Assembly (NCBI RefSeq): GCF_039830145.1
Contig: NZ_CP156082.1
Span: 514,001-578,000 of the forward strand
Length of the DNA: 64,000 nucleotides
Direction: 5' to 3'
From: Croceibacterium sp. TMG7-5b_MA50
Lineage (GTDB): Bacteria; Pseudomonadota; Alphaproteobacteria; Sphingomonadales; Sphingomonadaceae
The first letter of the stretch is position 1. The number at the start of each line of letters is the position of its first letter. Under the pieces are notes generated by a model. That model worked only from the letters and a program-made list of their open reading frames with translations. It was not told the DNA's origin and ran no database searches. Shown piece by piece: positions 56,802-64,000 of this stretch. The translations under genes were made by a program, and so were the position numbers.

Positions 56802-57368
56802 ATGCTGAAGCTGCCCAACCTCCTCACCCTGTCGCGCATCGTCGCGGTCCCCCTGCTCGCCGCCCTGCTGTGGTGGCCGGCATGGCAGGCGGGCTATGCG
56901 CTCGCCTTCGTGCTGTACTGCCTGATGGGCATCACCGACTATTTCGACGGGCTGCTCGCCCGGTCCAGCGGGGCGGTGAGCAAACTTGGCATCTTCCTGG
57001 ACCCGATCGCCGACAAGATCATGGTCGCTGCGGTGATCCTGGTGCTGACCGCGAAAGGGCAGCTGACCGGTCCGGTGGTGGGCGACCTGCATGTCGTGGC
57101 CGGCCTGATCATCCTGATCCGGGAGATCGCGGTGTCCGGCCTGCGAGAATTTCTGGGCGGCCTCCAGGTCAGCGTGCCGGTCAGCCGACTGGCCAAGTGG
57201 AAGACGACGTTGCAACTGGTGGCGCTCGGCGCCCTGATCCTGGCCGGGGCTTTGCCGGCAGAGACATGGATCCGGTTGTGCGGTCTTGCGAGCCTGTGGG
57301 GCGCGGCCATCCTGACGCTGGTGACCGGGTGGGACTACCTGCGTGTCGGCCTTCGTCACATGGACTGA
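56802..57368 (+). CDS. pgsA: CDP-diacylglycerol--glycerol-3-phosphate 3-phosphatidyltransferase
   Basis: Makes phosphatidylglycerol phosphate at the inner membrane. The 188-residue product begins MLKLPNLLTLSRIVAVPLLA and has the full CDP-alcohol phosphotransferase motif from DGLLAR through GIFLDPIADK with the four acidic residues. ATG 56802 matches the family start. It is divergent from the MFS gene with a 90-nt gap. Confidence 0.96.
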   Translation: MLKLPNLLTLSRIVAVPLLAALLWWPAWQAGYALAFVLYCLMGITDYFDGLLARSSGAVSKLGIFLDPIADKIMVAAVILVLTAKGQLTGPVVGDLHVVAGLIILIREIAVSGLREFLGGLQVSVPVSRLAKWKTTLQLVALGALILAGALPAETWIRLCGLASLWGAAILTLVTGWDYLRVGLRHMD

Positions 57369-57646
57369 AGGCTGAGGGGGGAAGTAATTACGCTCTGAAA
57401 GCAGCTTTGTTCCGGCCAGTCCGCGTCTAGTTTTCAGCCCGACAAATCGCTGTACCGAAATAGAACAAACGGGTGATGTCTCGATTGTAGACGAGCCCTC
57501 TTAAAGACTGGACCTGATCGCGGGCTGCGCGTTTACCCGACGTCGCGAGCAGACAAACGTTCATCAATCACGACGTTGCGCTCGGTCCCACGACGGACGT
57601 CGTTTGGGGGCGTGCCTTCGTGCGACCGTACCAGGAGGGTAACCTT
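57369..57646 (+). promoter_or_regulatory. Upstream region of the first RTX gene
   Basis: 278 nt without a gene, less GC-rich than its surroundings. It ends with a strong ribosome binding site AGGAGGG (57633-57639) 7 nt before the ATG. No confident -35/-10 pair was found. Small inverted repeats such as GTCT/AGAC around 57478 are too short to interpret. Confidence 0.4.
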
Positions 57647-58618
57647 ATGATCAACACTACCGCCGATTTCGAGACTCTGTACGGCACCGATGGCGATGAC
57701 GAGCTCAACAGCGGCAACAACGGTTCTTCCCTGTATGGTGAGGATGGCGATGATACGCTGACCACCGGCTTCATCGGCTCGGGCTACACTGGCGAGCTGT
57801 ACGCATTTCAATTCGGCGGCGCGGGCCGTGACTCGCTCTCCGTGCTGATCCGCGCGTCGACCTATTACTCGTTCACGCAGCTTGAAGGCGGCGATGACGA
57901 TGACCTGCTGCAGGTCCGCAACGACATCGTGAACATGGATGCCAACGCCGACGTGGCGCTGAACGAGAACTTCCTTCTCGGCGGCAACGGCGATGACCAG
58001 CTGTTCGTCGATGCTACTCTGATGAGCGTGAATGGTGGCAACATCACCAACGAGACCTATGGCGGCGACGGCAACGATTTCATCAACATGACGGCGCGCG
58101 TCCTGGGGGATACCGATGTGTTCCTCGCCAGCAATTACGCGGAAGGCGGCTCGGGCAACGACACGATCTTCGTGACGGGTTCGGGCGATGCAGACGACTA
58201 CGTGTACAATGTCGCGTTCGGCGGCGCCGGTGCCGACGTGCTGGTCGGCCGGACGGTGGGTGACGCCTATGGCGAAAGCTACTTGAATGGCGGCACCGGC
58301 GATGACGTGCTGCGTACGATCGATGGCTTCTACAACGAGATGTACGGCGAGGCCGGCAGGGACGTCCTGTTCGGCGGCACAGGGACGGACATCATGGAAG
58401 GCGGCACGGGCGCCGACACGTTCATGTTCGACCTGAACGGCGGGAACGACACCATCACCGACTTCACGGTGGGTACTGACATCTTCAACCTCATCAATGG
58501 CCAGACGATCGGCTCGATCACGGCCAGCGGGTCCGACACACTGGTGACCTTTGGCGACGGTGCCACCGTGCTGCTGCAGGGTGTCACCGTGACCGATCAG
58601 GCGCAATTGTTCGCCTGA
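57647..58618 (+). CDS. Secreted RTX-type calcium-binding repeat protein, copy 1
   Basis: 323 acidic residues, no classical signal peptide. About ten G-G-x-G-x-D-type motifs are present (GEDGDDTL, GGAGRDSL, GGNGDDQL, GGDGNDFI, GGSGNDTI, GGAGADVL, GGTGDDVL and others). They are spaced 23-31 residues apart along most of the chain and only the last three are close to the normal 9-residue period. The C-terminus (GTDIFNLINGQTIGS, then TVLLQGVTVTDQAQLFA) resembles uncleaved type I secretion signals. Secretion outside the cell with calcium-driven folding is expected. The strong RBS suggests high expression; no type I secretion genes are in the window. Confidence 0.85.
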   Translation: MINTTADFETLYGTDGDDELNSGNNGSSLYGEDGDDTLTTGFIGSGYTGELYAFQFGGAGRDSLSVLIRASTYYSFTQLEGGDDDDLLQVRNDIVNMDANADVALNENFLLGGNGDDQLFVDATLMSVNGGNITNETYGGDGNDFINMTARVLGDTDVFLASNYAEGGSGNDTIFVTGSGDADDYVYNVAFGGAGADVLVGRTVGDAYGESYLNGGTGDDVLRTIDGFYNEMYGEAGRDVLFGGTGTDIMEGGTGADTFMFDLNGGNDTITDFTVGTDIFNLINGQTIGSITASGSDTLVTFGDGATVLLQGVTVTDQAQLFA

Positions 58619-58648
58619 TCCGCCGCACTTTCCTAAAATAATGCGCAG

Positions 58649-58681
58649 CGCGCCGGCGATCCCCATCGCCGGCGCGTTTTT
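58649..58681 (+). terminator. Strong Rho-independent terminator after RTX copy 1
   Basis: 12-bp perfect GC-rich stem CGCGCCGGCGAT/ATCGCCGGCGCG with a CCCC loop, followed at once by TTTTT. It lies 30 nt past the stop of the first RTX gene. Confidence 0.9.
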
Positions 58682-58953
58682 GTTTGGGCGCAACAAGCCC
58701 CGACCCGACCAAAGGTTCCTCACGCAGCGCATCACTGCCGTAAGATGCCTAAGCGCGTCTGACATCAGACAAAGTATTGTCGACGAACAGATGAGCGATT
58801 CGCAAGCAACAACAGGAAATTGTGTCTGCTAAAGCACTGTCGCGTGGAATACAAAGCAACATACTTCGTGGCACCAGTCTCCTCAAATGTGATTAATGGC
58901 TGAAGGCGGGCTGGCGCGGCCCGTCAGCCACATGGTTCGTTGGGAGACTTCAG
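58682..58953 (+). promoter_or_regulatory. Leader/upstream region of RTX copy 2
   Basis: The space between the RTX genes (58619-58953, 335 nt) contains the terminator above and then no ORF. It holds a small hairpin GTCTG-ACAT-CAGAC (58757-58770), an AT-richer stretch around 58800-58895, and a larger stem GGCTGA/TCAGCC with inner CGGGC/GCCCG (58898-58929). The larger stem ends 24 nt before the ATG, and GGGAGA at 58942-58947 serves as RBS. No clear promoter hexamers were found. Confidence 0.45.
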
Positions 58954-60033
58954 ATGGCAAAGAAGAATACGATCTTCGCCGTGATCCAGGGAATCGCAGA
59001 CAATGCGACCTATACCGGCACAACTGACGCCGACACGATCACCACCACCTACAACAACAACACCCTGAACGGTGGCGGTGGCAATGACAGCATCACCACG
59101 ACACTGACCAATCGTTCCGATGACCTGTTGATCTACCAATACGGGCAGGCCGGGAGGGACACGCTGGCCGTCGCGGTAAACGCCGCATCTCGTTACCTGG
59201 GGTCCGTTGCCGATGGCGGCGCTGGCAATGACACGATCACCACCAACACCACCCTGACCAATCCGTTCAGGGACACGCTGCTGGAAACCTATGCCGTCGG
59301 TGGCGGCGGTGACGACACGATCTCCATGACAGCGGCGCTGAACAGCGGCGGCCTGCTGTGGCAGGAAGTGTATGCCGGTGCGGGTGACGACACTGCCACC
59401 ATGAACGCCACCACAACCGGCGGGGCGGGCACGACGGCTTACAACTATGCCGAGGGTGGCACCGGGAACGACAACATCTCCGCCACTGTGTTCGGGGCGG
59501 AGGGTTCGACCCACTTCAACGAGCTGTATGGCGATGATGGCGTGGATCCGGGTCTTCTCGGTCCCAGGAGCGATGATACCCTGACCGGCACCGTCATCGG
59601 TACGGGCGGGGCCAGCTACCTCTACGGCGGGTACGGCAACGATACGCTGCGCGTCTACGGCGGCAATGGCAACGAGCTGTACGGTGGCGACGGTGCCGAT
59701 TCGCTGCGCGGCGGCACTGGCGACGACACCTTCACGGGTGGCGATGGTGTCGATACGTTCTGGGTCGGCAGCGGCGGCAACGATGTTATCACCGACTTCG
59801 ACTTCGGCCTGCTCGGCACTTTTATCGGTTCCGACCGCTTCGCTTTCGAACCGGGCGTGGATGTCAGCCTGCTGGAAATTTCGATCAACCCGGATCAGCT
59901 GCTACAGATCAGTCTGGCCGGCAACCCGCTGATCACGCTCGCGGGGTCGGAAGGTACGGCTGTCGACGTCCTGCAGGACCTGCTCGACCTGCTGTTCCCC
60001 GGCGCTCCCGTCACCGGCGAAGTGCCCGGCTGA
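58954..60033 (+). CDS. Secreted RTX-type repeat protein, copy 2
   Basis: 359 residues, rich in Thr, Gly, Asp and Asn, with no classical signal peptide. G-x-x-G-x-D motifs (GGGGNDSI, GQAGRDTL, GGAGNDTI, GGGGDDTI, AGAGDDTA, GGTGNDNI) recur every 24-28 residues, the intervening parts being T-rich beta-strand-like segments. Closely spaced 9-mers appear only near residues 225-265. The C-terminal 90 residues (DVITDFDFGLLG, then LDLLFPGAPVTGEVPG) differ from copy 1. It is probably a paralogue of copy 1 exported by the same type I system. Confidence 0.83.
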   Translation: MAKKNTIFAVIQGIADNATYTGTTDADTITTTYNNNTLNGGGGNDSITTTLTNRSDDLLIYQYGQAGRDTLAVAVNAASRYLGSVADGGAGNDTITTNTTLTNPFRDTLLETYAVGGGGDDTISMTAALNSGGLLWQEVYAGAGDDTATMNATTTGGAGTTAYNYAEGGTGNDNISATVFGAEGSTHFNELYGDDGVDPGLLGPRSDDTLTGTVIGTGGASYLYGGYGNDTLRVYGGNGNELYGGDGADSLRGGTGDDTFTGGDGVDTFWVGSGGNDVITDFDFGLLGTFIGSDRFAFEPGVDVSLLEISINPDQLLQISLAGNPLITLAGSEGTAVDVLQDLLDLLFPGAPVTGEVPG

Positions 60034-60043
60034 CGTCCCGGAT

Positions 60044-60071
60044 GGCCAGCCCGGTTCTCGCCGGGCTGGCC
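60044..60071. terminator. Hairpin between convergent RTX copy 2 and oxyR
   Basis: 11-bp perfect stem GGCCAGCCCGG/CCGGGCTGGCC with a 6-nt loop, centred between the RTX stop (60033) and the oxyR stop (60077). There is no long U-tract; it could serve both strands. Confidence 0.65.
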
Positions 60072-60076
60072 GTTCC

Positions 60077-60973
60077 TCATCCCGCCCTGAGTTCCTCGGC
60101 CAGCAGGCGGAATTCATCCGCTCGCGGGCTGTTCTTGCGCCAGACCAGCGCGATTTCGCGGCTGGCGTGATCCGATTGGAGGGGCCGCGCGGTCACGGCG
60201 GTACCGTTCAGGATGCCGGCATCGACCGCCATCTGCGGCAGCAGCGTGACGCCAAGGCCATTGTCCACCATCTGCACCAGCGTGTGCAGGCTGGTGCCGA
60301 TCATGGTGGCACTGGCGCGCAGGCCCGGCCGGTCGCATGCGGCGACGGCGTGCTCGCGCAGGCAATGGCCATCCTCCAGCAGCAGCAACCGTCCCTCGTC
60401 GATCGTCGCCGGCGCAACGCTGCCCGGCGGATCGCGCGGATCGTCCTGTGGCAGCGCGATCAGCAGCGGATCGTCGCAGATATGCTCATGCTCGATCTCG
60501 CCCGTGGGATAGGGCAACGCCAGCAGCACGCAATCGGCCCGCCCCTGCTGAAGCGAATCGAGCGCGGCGTCCGTCGTCTCCTCGCGCAGGAACAGCCGCA
60601 ATTGCGGGCGTTCGCGCCTGAGCCGCGGCAGGATGCGCGGCAGCAGGAAGGGCGCGATCGTCGGGATGACGCTCATGCGTAATTCGCCGGCCAGCGGCTT
60701 GCCGGCGGACTGCACCAGATCGGACAGCTCCTCCGCCTCGCGCAGCAGGCGGTGTGCCTTCTCCACCACTTGGTTGCCCAGCGGCGTGAAGCGGACCACG
60801 CGCCGGCTGCGCTCCACCAGCGTCACGCCCAGCAGCGATTCAAGCTCGCGAATGCCGGCCGACAATGTGGACTGCGACACGAAGCAAGCCTCCGCCGCGC
60901 GTCCGAAGTGGCCGGACTGGTGCAGCGCCACCAGATATTGCAGCTGCTTGATGGTGGGTAGGTAGGTGCTCAC
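60077..60973 (-). CDS. oxyR: Hydrogen peroxide-sensing regulator OxyR
   Basis: LysR-family activator of 298 residues. The N-terminal helix-turn-helix ([20 protein letters not shown]) is followed by a periplasmic-binding-type effector domain. The sensor cysteines are Cys204 in [18 protein letters not shown] and Cys213, nine residues apart as in E. coli OxyR (199 and 208), so peroxide sensing by disulfide formation is well supported. GTG 60973 overlaps the rnd stop (GTGA), meaning oxyR is translated from the rnd transcript or its own promoter inside rnd. Confidence 0.94.
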   Translation of the reverse strand: MSTYLPTIKQLQYLVALHQSGHFGRAAEACFVSQSTLSAGIRELESLLGVTLVERSRRVVRFTPLGNQVVEKAHRLLREAEELSDLVQSAGKPLAGELRMSVIPTIAPFLLPRILPRLRRERPQLRLFLREETTDAALDSLQQGRADCVLLALPYPTGEIEHEHICDDPLLIALPQDDPRDPPGSVAPATIDEGRLLLLEDGHCLREHAVAACDRPGLRASATMIGTSLHTLVQMVDNGLGVTLLPQMAVDAGILNGTAVTARPLQSDHASREIALVWRKNSPRADEFRLLAEELRAG

Positions 60974-62181
60974 GCCTCGTCGTCTGCGGGCGCTTCGACC
61001 GGCGGAACGGGTGCGGCATCGTCGATATGCGTCATCTTCAAACGCCCGTTCTCGACCGCGAAGGCCAGCTTGCCCTCCACCAGGTCCAGCGCGTCGCGCC
61101 CAAACGTGTCGTAGCGCCAGCCTTCCAGCACCGGCAGCTTGCGCACGCCGGCAGCCAGTTGCTCCAGTTCGTCGGATCGGGTCAGCAGGCGGCTGGCGAC
61201 GTCGATCTCCCGACTGCGGATCTTCAGCAGCAGCTTCAGGAGGTCCGCCACCAGCGCGCCCTCCTTGCCCAGCGCAGGTCCGCGCTGCGGCCGGTCGGGC
61301 ATCTCGTCGGCGGGCAGGTCCTCGGCGCTCTCCAGCACCTTCATCAGGCGCCGACCGATATCGTTGTCTCGCCATGCCTGAGAAAGGCCGCGGACCTTGG
61401 CCAGCTCTTCCTGCTTGCGCGGCGGATGGCTGGCGAGGTCGGCCAGCGTCTCGTCGCGCATGATCCGGCCGCGCGGGATGTCCTTGCCCTGCGCCTCCTT
61501 CTCCCGCCACGCGGCCAGCGCCTTCAGCCGGCCCAGCACGGCGGCACTGCGGCCCGGCGGGCGGATGCGGTGCCATGCGGTGTCGAGGTCGTTGGCGTAG
61601 TTCGCGGGATCGGCCAGCCGCTCCATCTCCGCGTCCAGCCACTGGCCGCGCCCGGTCTTGACCAGCTTCTTCAGGATGCGCGGGAAGATCTTGGCGAGGT
61701 AGGTGACGTCGCCGATCGCATATTCGATCTGCCGTTCGGTCAGCGGGCGCCGGCTCCAGTCGGTGAAGCGCGCGCCCTTGTCGATCGTCTTGCTCAGCCA
61801 CGCCTCCACCAGATTGGCGTAGCCGATCTGTTCGGACTGGCTGATCGCCATCATGGCGATCTGCGTGTCGAAGATGGGGTGCGGCGTGCGCCCGGTCAGG
61901 TTGTAGATGATCTCCACGTCCTGCCCGCCCGCGTGGAAGACCTTCAGCACGTCCTCGTTATTGGTCAGCAGCTCCAGCAGGGGCGCCAGGTCGATGCCGG
62001 GCGCCAGCGGATCGATCGCGGCCGCCTCCTCCTCGTTGCCGATCTGCACCAGGCAGAGCAGCGGATAATAGGTGTTCTCGCGCATGAACTCTGTGTCCAC
62101 GGCGACGAAGTCGCTTTGCGCAAGCCGGTCACACAGGTCGGCCAGCGCCTGCGTATCCGTGATCAGCGGATGAATCTTCAT
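60970..62181 (-). CDS. rnd: Ribonuclease D
   Basis: 3'-5' exoribonuclease acting in tRNA maturation. The 403-residue product has the DEDDy exonuclease site: [30 protein letters not shown] and [13 protein letters not shown], followed by an HRDC domain ([20 protein letters not shown]) and a second helical C-domain. It is divergent from aspS with a 111-nt gap. Confidence 0.95.
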   Translation of the reverse strand: MKIHPLITDTQALADLCDRLAQSDFVAVDTEFMRENTYYPLLCLVQIGNEEEAAAIDPLAPGIDLAPLLELLTNNEDVLKVFHAGGQDVEIIYNLTGRTPHPIFDTQIAMMAISQSEQIGYANLVEAWLSKTIDKGARFTDWSRRPLTERQIEYAIGDVTYLAKIFPRILKKLVKTGRGQWLDAEMERLADPANYANDLDTAWHRIRPPGRSAAVLGRLKALAAWREKEAQGKDIPRGRIMRDETLADLASHPPRKQEELAKVRGLSQAWRDNDIGRRLMKVLESAEDLPADEMPDRPQRGPALGKEGALVADLLKLLLKIRSREIDVASRLLTRSDELEQLAAGVRKLPVLEGWRYDTFGRDALDLVEGKLAFAVENGRLKMTHIDDAAPVPPVEAPADDEA

Positions 62182-62256
62182 AAGCGTGTGCCGTTAGCGC
62201 GCCGCGGCGTTTCCGCCAATAACCCCGCGCGCGATTGTCGGGTGGCGCAGGCGCGC

Positions 62257-62284
62257 TTGTCCCGCCCGCAGCTTCCGCTATGGA
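62257..62284 (+). promoter_or_regulatory. Predicted promoter of aspS
   Basis: TTGTCC (62257-62262), 16 nt, TATGGA (62279-62284) within GCTATGGA. The start point would be about 62291-62293, at or next to the aspS ATG, so the mRNA may be leaderless. No Shine-Dalgarno sequence precedes the ATG. Confidence 0.45.
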
Positions 62285-62292
62285 GCGCGCCC

Positions 62293-64000
62293 ATGCATAC
62301 CTACCGGACCCACAATTGCGCCGCGCTGCGGCAGGACCATGTCGGCGAGAGCGTGCGCCTGTCGGGCTGGATCCATCGCAAGCGCGATCATGGCGGCGTG
62401 CTGTTCGTCGACCTGCGCGACCATTACGGCATCACCCAGATCGTCGCGGACAGCGACAGCCCGGCACTGCCGGTGCTGGAATCGCTCCGGGTCGAAAGCG
62501 TCGTCACCATCGACGGCGCGGTGAAGGCGCGCAGCGAAGGAACGGTCAACGCCAACCTGCCGACCGGCGCGATCGAGGTGTTCGCCCGCGGCGTCACTGT
62601 GCAGAGCCGGGCGGAGGAGCTGCCGCTGCCCGTGGCGGGCGAGCAGGAATATCCGGAGGAGATCCGCCTCAAGTACCGCTTTGTGGACCTGCGCCGCGAA
62701 CGCCTGCACCGCAACATCGTGCTGCGCAGCCAGGTCATCTCCTCCCTGCGCCAACGCATGATCGGGCAGGGCTTCACCGAATTCCAGACGCCGATCCTGG
62801 GCGCCTCCAGTCCGGAGGGTGCGCGCGACTACCTCGTGCCCAGCCGCCTGCATCCCGGCACCTTCTACGCGCTGCCGCAGGCGCCGCAGATGTTCAAGCA
62901 ACTGCTGATGGTCGCGGGCTTCGACCGCTACTTCCAAATCGCGCCCTGCTTCCGCGACGAGGATCTGCGCGCTGACCGCAGCCCGGAATTCTACCAGCTC
63001 GACTTCGAGATGAGCTTCGTCACGCAGGACGACGTGTTCAACGCGATCGAGCCGGTACTGGCCGGCGTGTTCGAGGAGTTCGGCGGCGGCAAGGCAGTCA
63101 CCCCCGCCGGCAGCTTCCCGCGCATCCCCTACCGCGAGGCCATGCTGAAGTACGGCAGCGACAAGCCGGACCTGCGCAACCCGCTGGTCATCACCGACGT
63201 GTCGGGCGAGTTCACCGACAGCGGCTTCGGCATCTTCGCCAAGATCGTCGGCAGCGGCGGCGTGGTCCGCGTGATCCCCGCGCCGAACACCGCCGATCGC
63301 AGCCGCAAGTTCTTCGACGACATGAACGACTGGTCAAAGCGCGAAGGCTTCGCCGGCTTGGGCTACGTCACCCGCAAGGGCGGCGAGTTCGGCGGCCCGA
63401 TCGCCAAGAACCATGGGCCGGACAAGATGGCCGCGCTCTACGACGCGCTCGGCCTCGGCCCCGACGACGGCCTGTTCTTCGCCGCGGGCAAGGAGAAGGA
63501 AGCCGCCAAGCTGGCCGGTGCTGCGCGCACCCGCGTGGGCGAGGAGCTGGGCCTGATCGAACAGGATTGCTTCAAGCTGTGCTGGATCGTCGACTTCCCG
63601 ATGTTCGAATATGACGACGAACAGCAGAAGGTCGATTTCAGCCACAACCCCTTCTCCATGCCGCAGGGCGAGCTGGAGGCGCTGGAGACGCAGGACCCGC
63701 TCGACATCCTGGCGTGGCAGTACGACATCGTCTGTAACGGCTACGAACTGTCCTCGGGCGCGATCCGGAACCACCGCCCGGACATCATGTACAAGGCGTT
63801 CGAGATCGCCGGCTACGCGCGGGAGGAGGTCGATGCGAACTTCTCCGGCATGATCGAGGCGTTCAAGCTGGGCGCCCCGCCGCATGGCGGCTCCGCGCCG
63901 GGCATCGACCGCATCGTGATGCTGCTGGCGGACGAGCCGAACATTCGTGAGGTCATCGCCTTCCCGCTGAACCAGCGGGCGCAGGACCTGATGATGGGCG
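62293..64000 (+). CDS. aspS: Aspartate--tRNA ligase, 3' end missing
   Basis: Class II synthetase of the bacterial type; 569 codons are in the window and the C-terminus is cut off, probably about 25 residues short. It opens [20 protein letters not shown] with an OB-fold anticodon domain. Motif 2 is [20 protein letters not shown], a GAD domain lies in the middle, and motif 3 is [27 protein letters not shown] near residue 30 has His33 where discriminating AspRS usually has Leu, suggesting the non-discriminating form that also makes Asp-tRNA-Asn for GatCAB. Confidence 0.95.
   Translation, partial: MHTYRTHNCAALRQDHVGESVRLSGWIHRKRDHGGVLFVDLRDHYGITQIVADSDSPALPVLESLRVESVVTIDGAVKARSEGTVNANLPTGAIEVFARGVTVQSRAEELPLPVAGEQEYPEEIRLKYRFVDLRRERLHRNIVLRSQVISSLRQRMIGQGFTEFQTPILGASSPEGARDYLVPSRLHPGTFYALPQAPQMFKQLLMVAGFDRYFQIAPCFRDEDLRADRSPEFYQLDFEMSFVTQDDVFNAIEPVLAGVFEEFGGGKAVTPAGSFPRIPYREAMLKYGSDKPDLRNPLVITDVSGEFTDSGFGIFAKIVGSGGVVRVIPAPNTADRSRKFFDDMNDWSKREGFAGLGYVTRKGGEFGGPIAKNHGPDKMAALYDALGLGPDDGLFFAAGKEKEAAKLAGAARTRVGEELGLIEQDCFKLCWIVDFPMFEYDDEQQKVDFSHNPFSMPQGELEALETQDPLDILAWQYDIVCNGYELSSGAIRNHRPDIMYKAFEIAGYAREEVDANFSGMIEAFKLGAPPHGGSAPGIDRIVMLLADEPNIREVIAFPLNQRAQDLMMG

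Noticed and set aside
60974-61801. Upstream extension of the oxyR frame into a 574-codon protein
   Set aside because: The extra part is an Arg-rich out-of-frame reading of rnd; OxyR homology begins exactly at the GTG at 60973.

Overview
This 64 kb window is high-GC, gene-dense chromosomal DNA from an alphaproteobacterium, most likely a member of the Sphingomonadales. The basis is gene order and content: cdsA-dxr-rseP-bamA-ompH-fabZ with no lpxD, lpxA or lpxB beside it, rpmF-plsX-fabH-ihfA-merR, a class I lysyl-tRNA synthetase, the C4-pathway 5-aminolevulinate synthase, and trpB-trpA-accD-folC. I saw no insertion sequence, phage, CRISPR array, rRNA or tRNA. Two genes do not appear as complete long open frames and were read directly: rpmF (60 codons) and aspS, which runs off the right end.

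Layout. 1-10,800: envelope and lipid genes (cdsA, dxr, rseP, bamA, ompH, fabZ), rpmE, rpmF-plsX-fabH, ihfA-merR. 10,791-17,654: MscS channel, class I LysRS, prolyl-4-hydroxylase-like oxygenase, an arginine-rich secreted RcnB-like protein, EttA, YitT-type membrane protein. 17,677-33,851: a large surface-glycan locus. It holds a polysaccharide pyruvyl transferase with an FrhB-like partner, then a minus-strand operon (GT9-like protein, two sugar epimerases, one GT4, three CgeB-type glycosyltransferases in tandem, UDP-xylose synthase) diverging from a plus-strand operon (methyltransferase, glycosidase-like protein, inositol-3-phosphate synthase, two oxidoreductases). 33,862-45,407: csaA, dprA-plsY, murI, hemA, an AraC regulator, a PLP decarboxylase with a structured leader, and folC-accD-trpA-(small membrane ORF)-trpB. 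45,517-51,187: a three-gene aryl-serine NRPS set (DHB-AMP ligase, aryl carrier protein, EntF-like C-A-T-TE). 51,189-57,368: molybdopterin oxidoreductase with cytochrome b and an SDR, GT2 coupled to a Crp/Fnr regulator, MFS carrier, pgsA. 57,647-60,033: two tandem secreted RTX-type proteins. 60,077-64,000: oxyR, rnd and partial aspS.

How it works together. The glycan locus supplies nucleotide sugars (UDP-xylose, predicted dTDP-6-deoxy-L-talose and a CDP-tyvelose-type sugar) and inositol phosphate. It also encodes five glycosyltransferase-like proteins plus decorating enzymes, so it probably builds an inositol-associated glycolipid or surface polysaccharide. Most genes in it overlap by 4 nt, which implies translational coupling.

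The strongest candidates for something undescribed are: a glycosidase-like protein whose TIM-barrel halves appear in circularly permuted order (29835-30758); the inositol-associated glycan locus as a whole; the RTX pair with repeat motifs spaced about 23-31 residues apart instead of 9; a compact three-way-junction leader on the decarboxylase gene; and a minimal DHB-serine NRPS set without DHB synthesis genes nearby.
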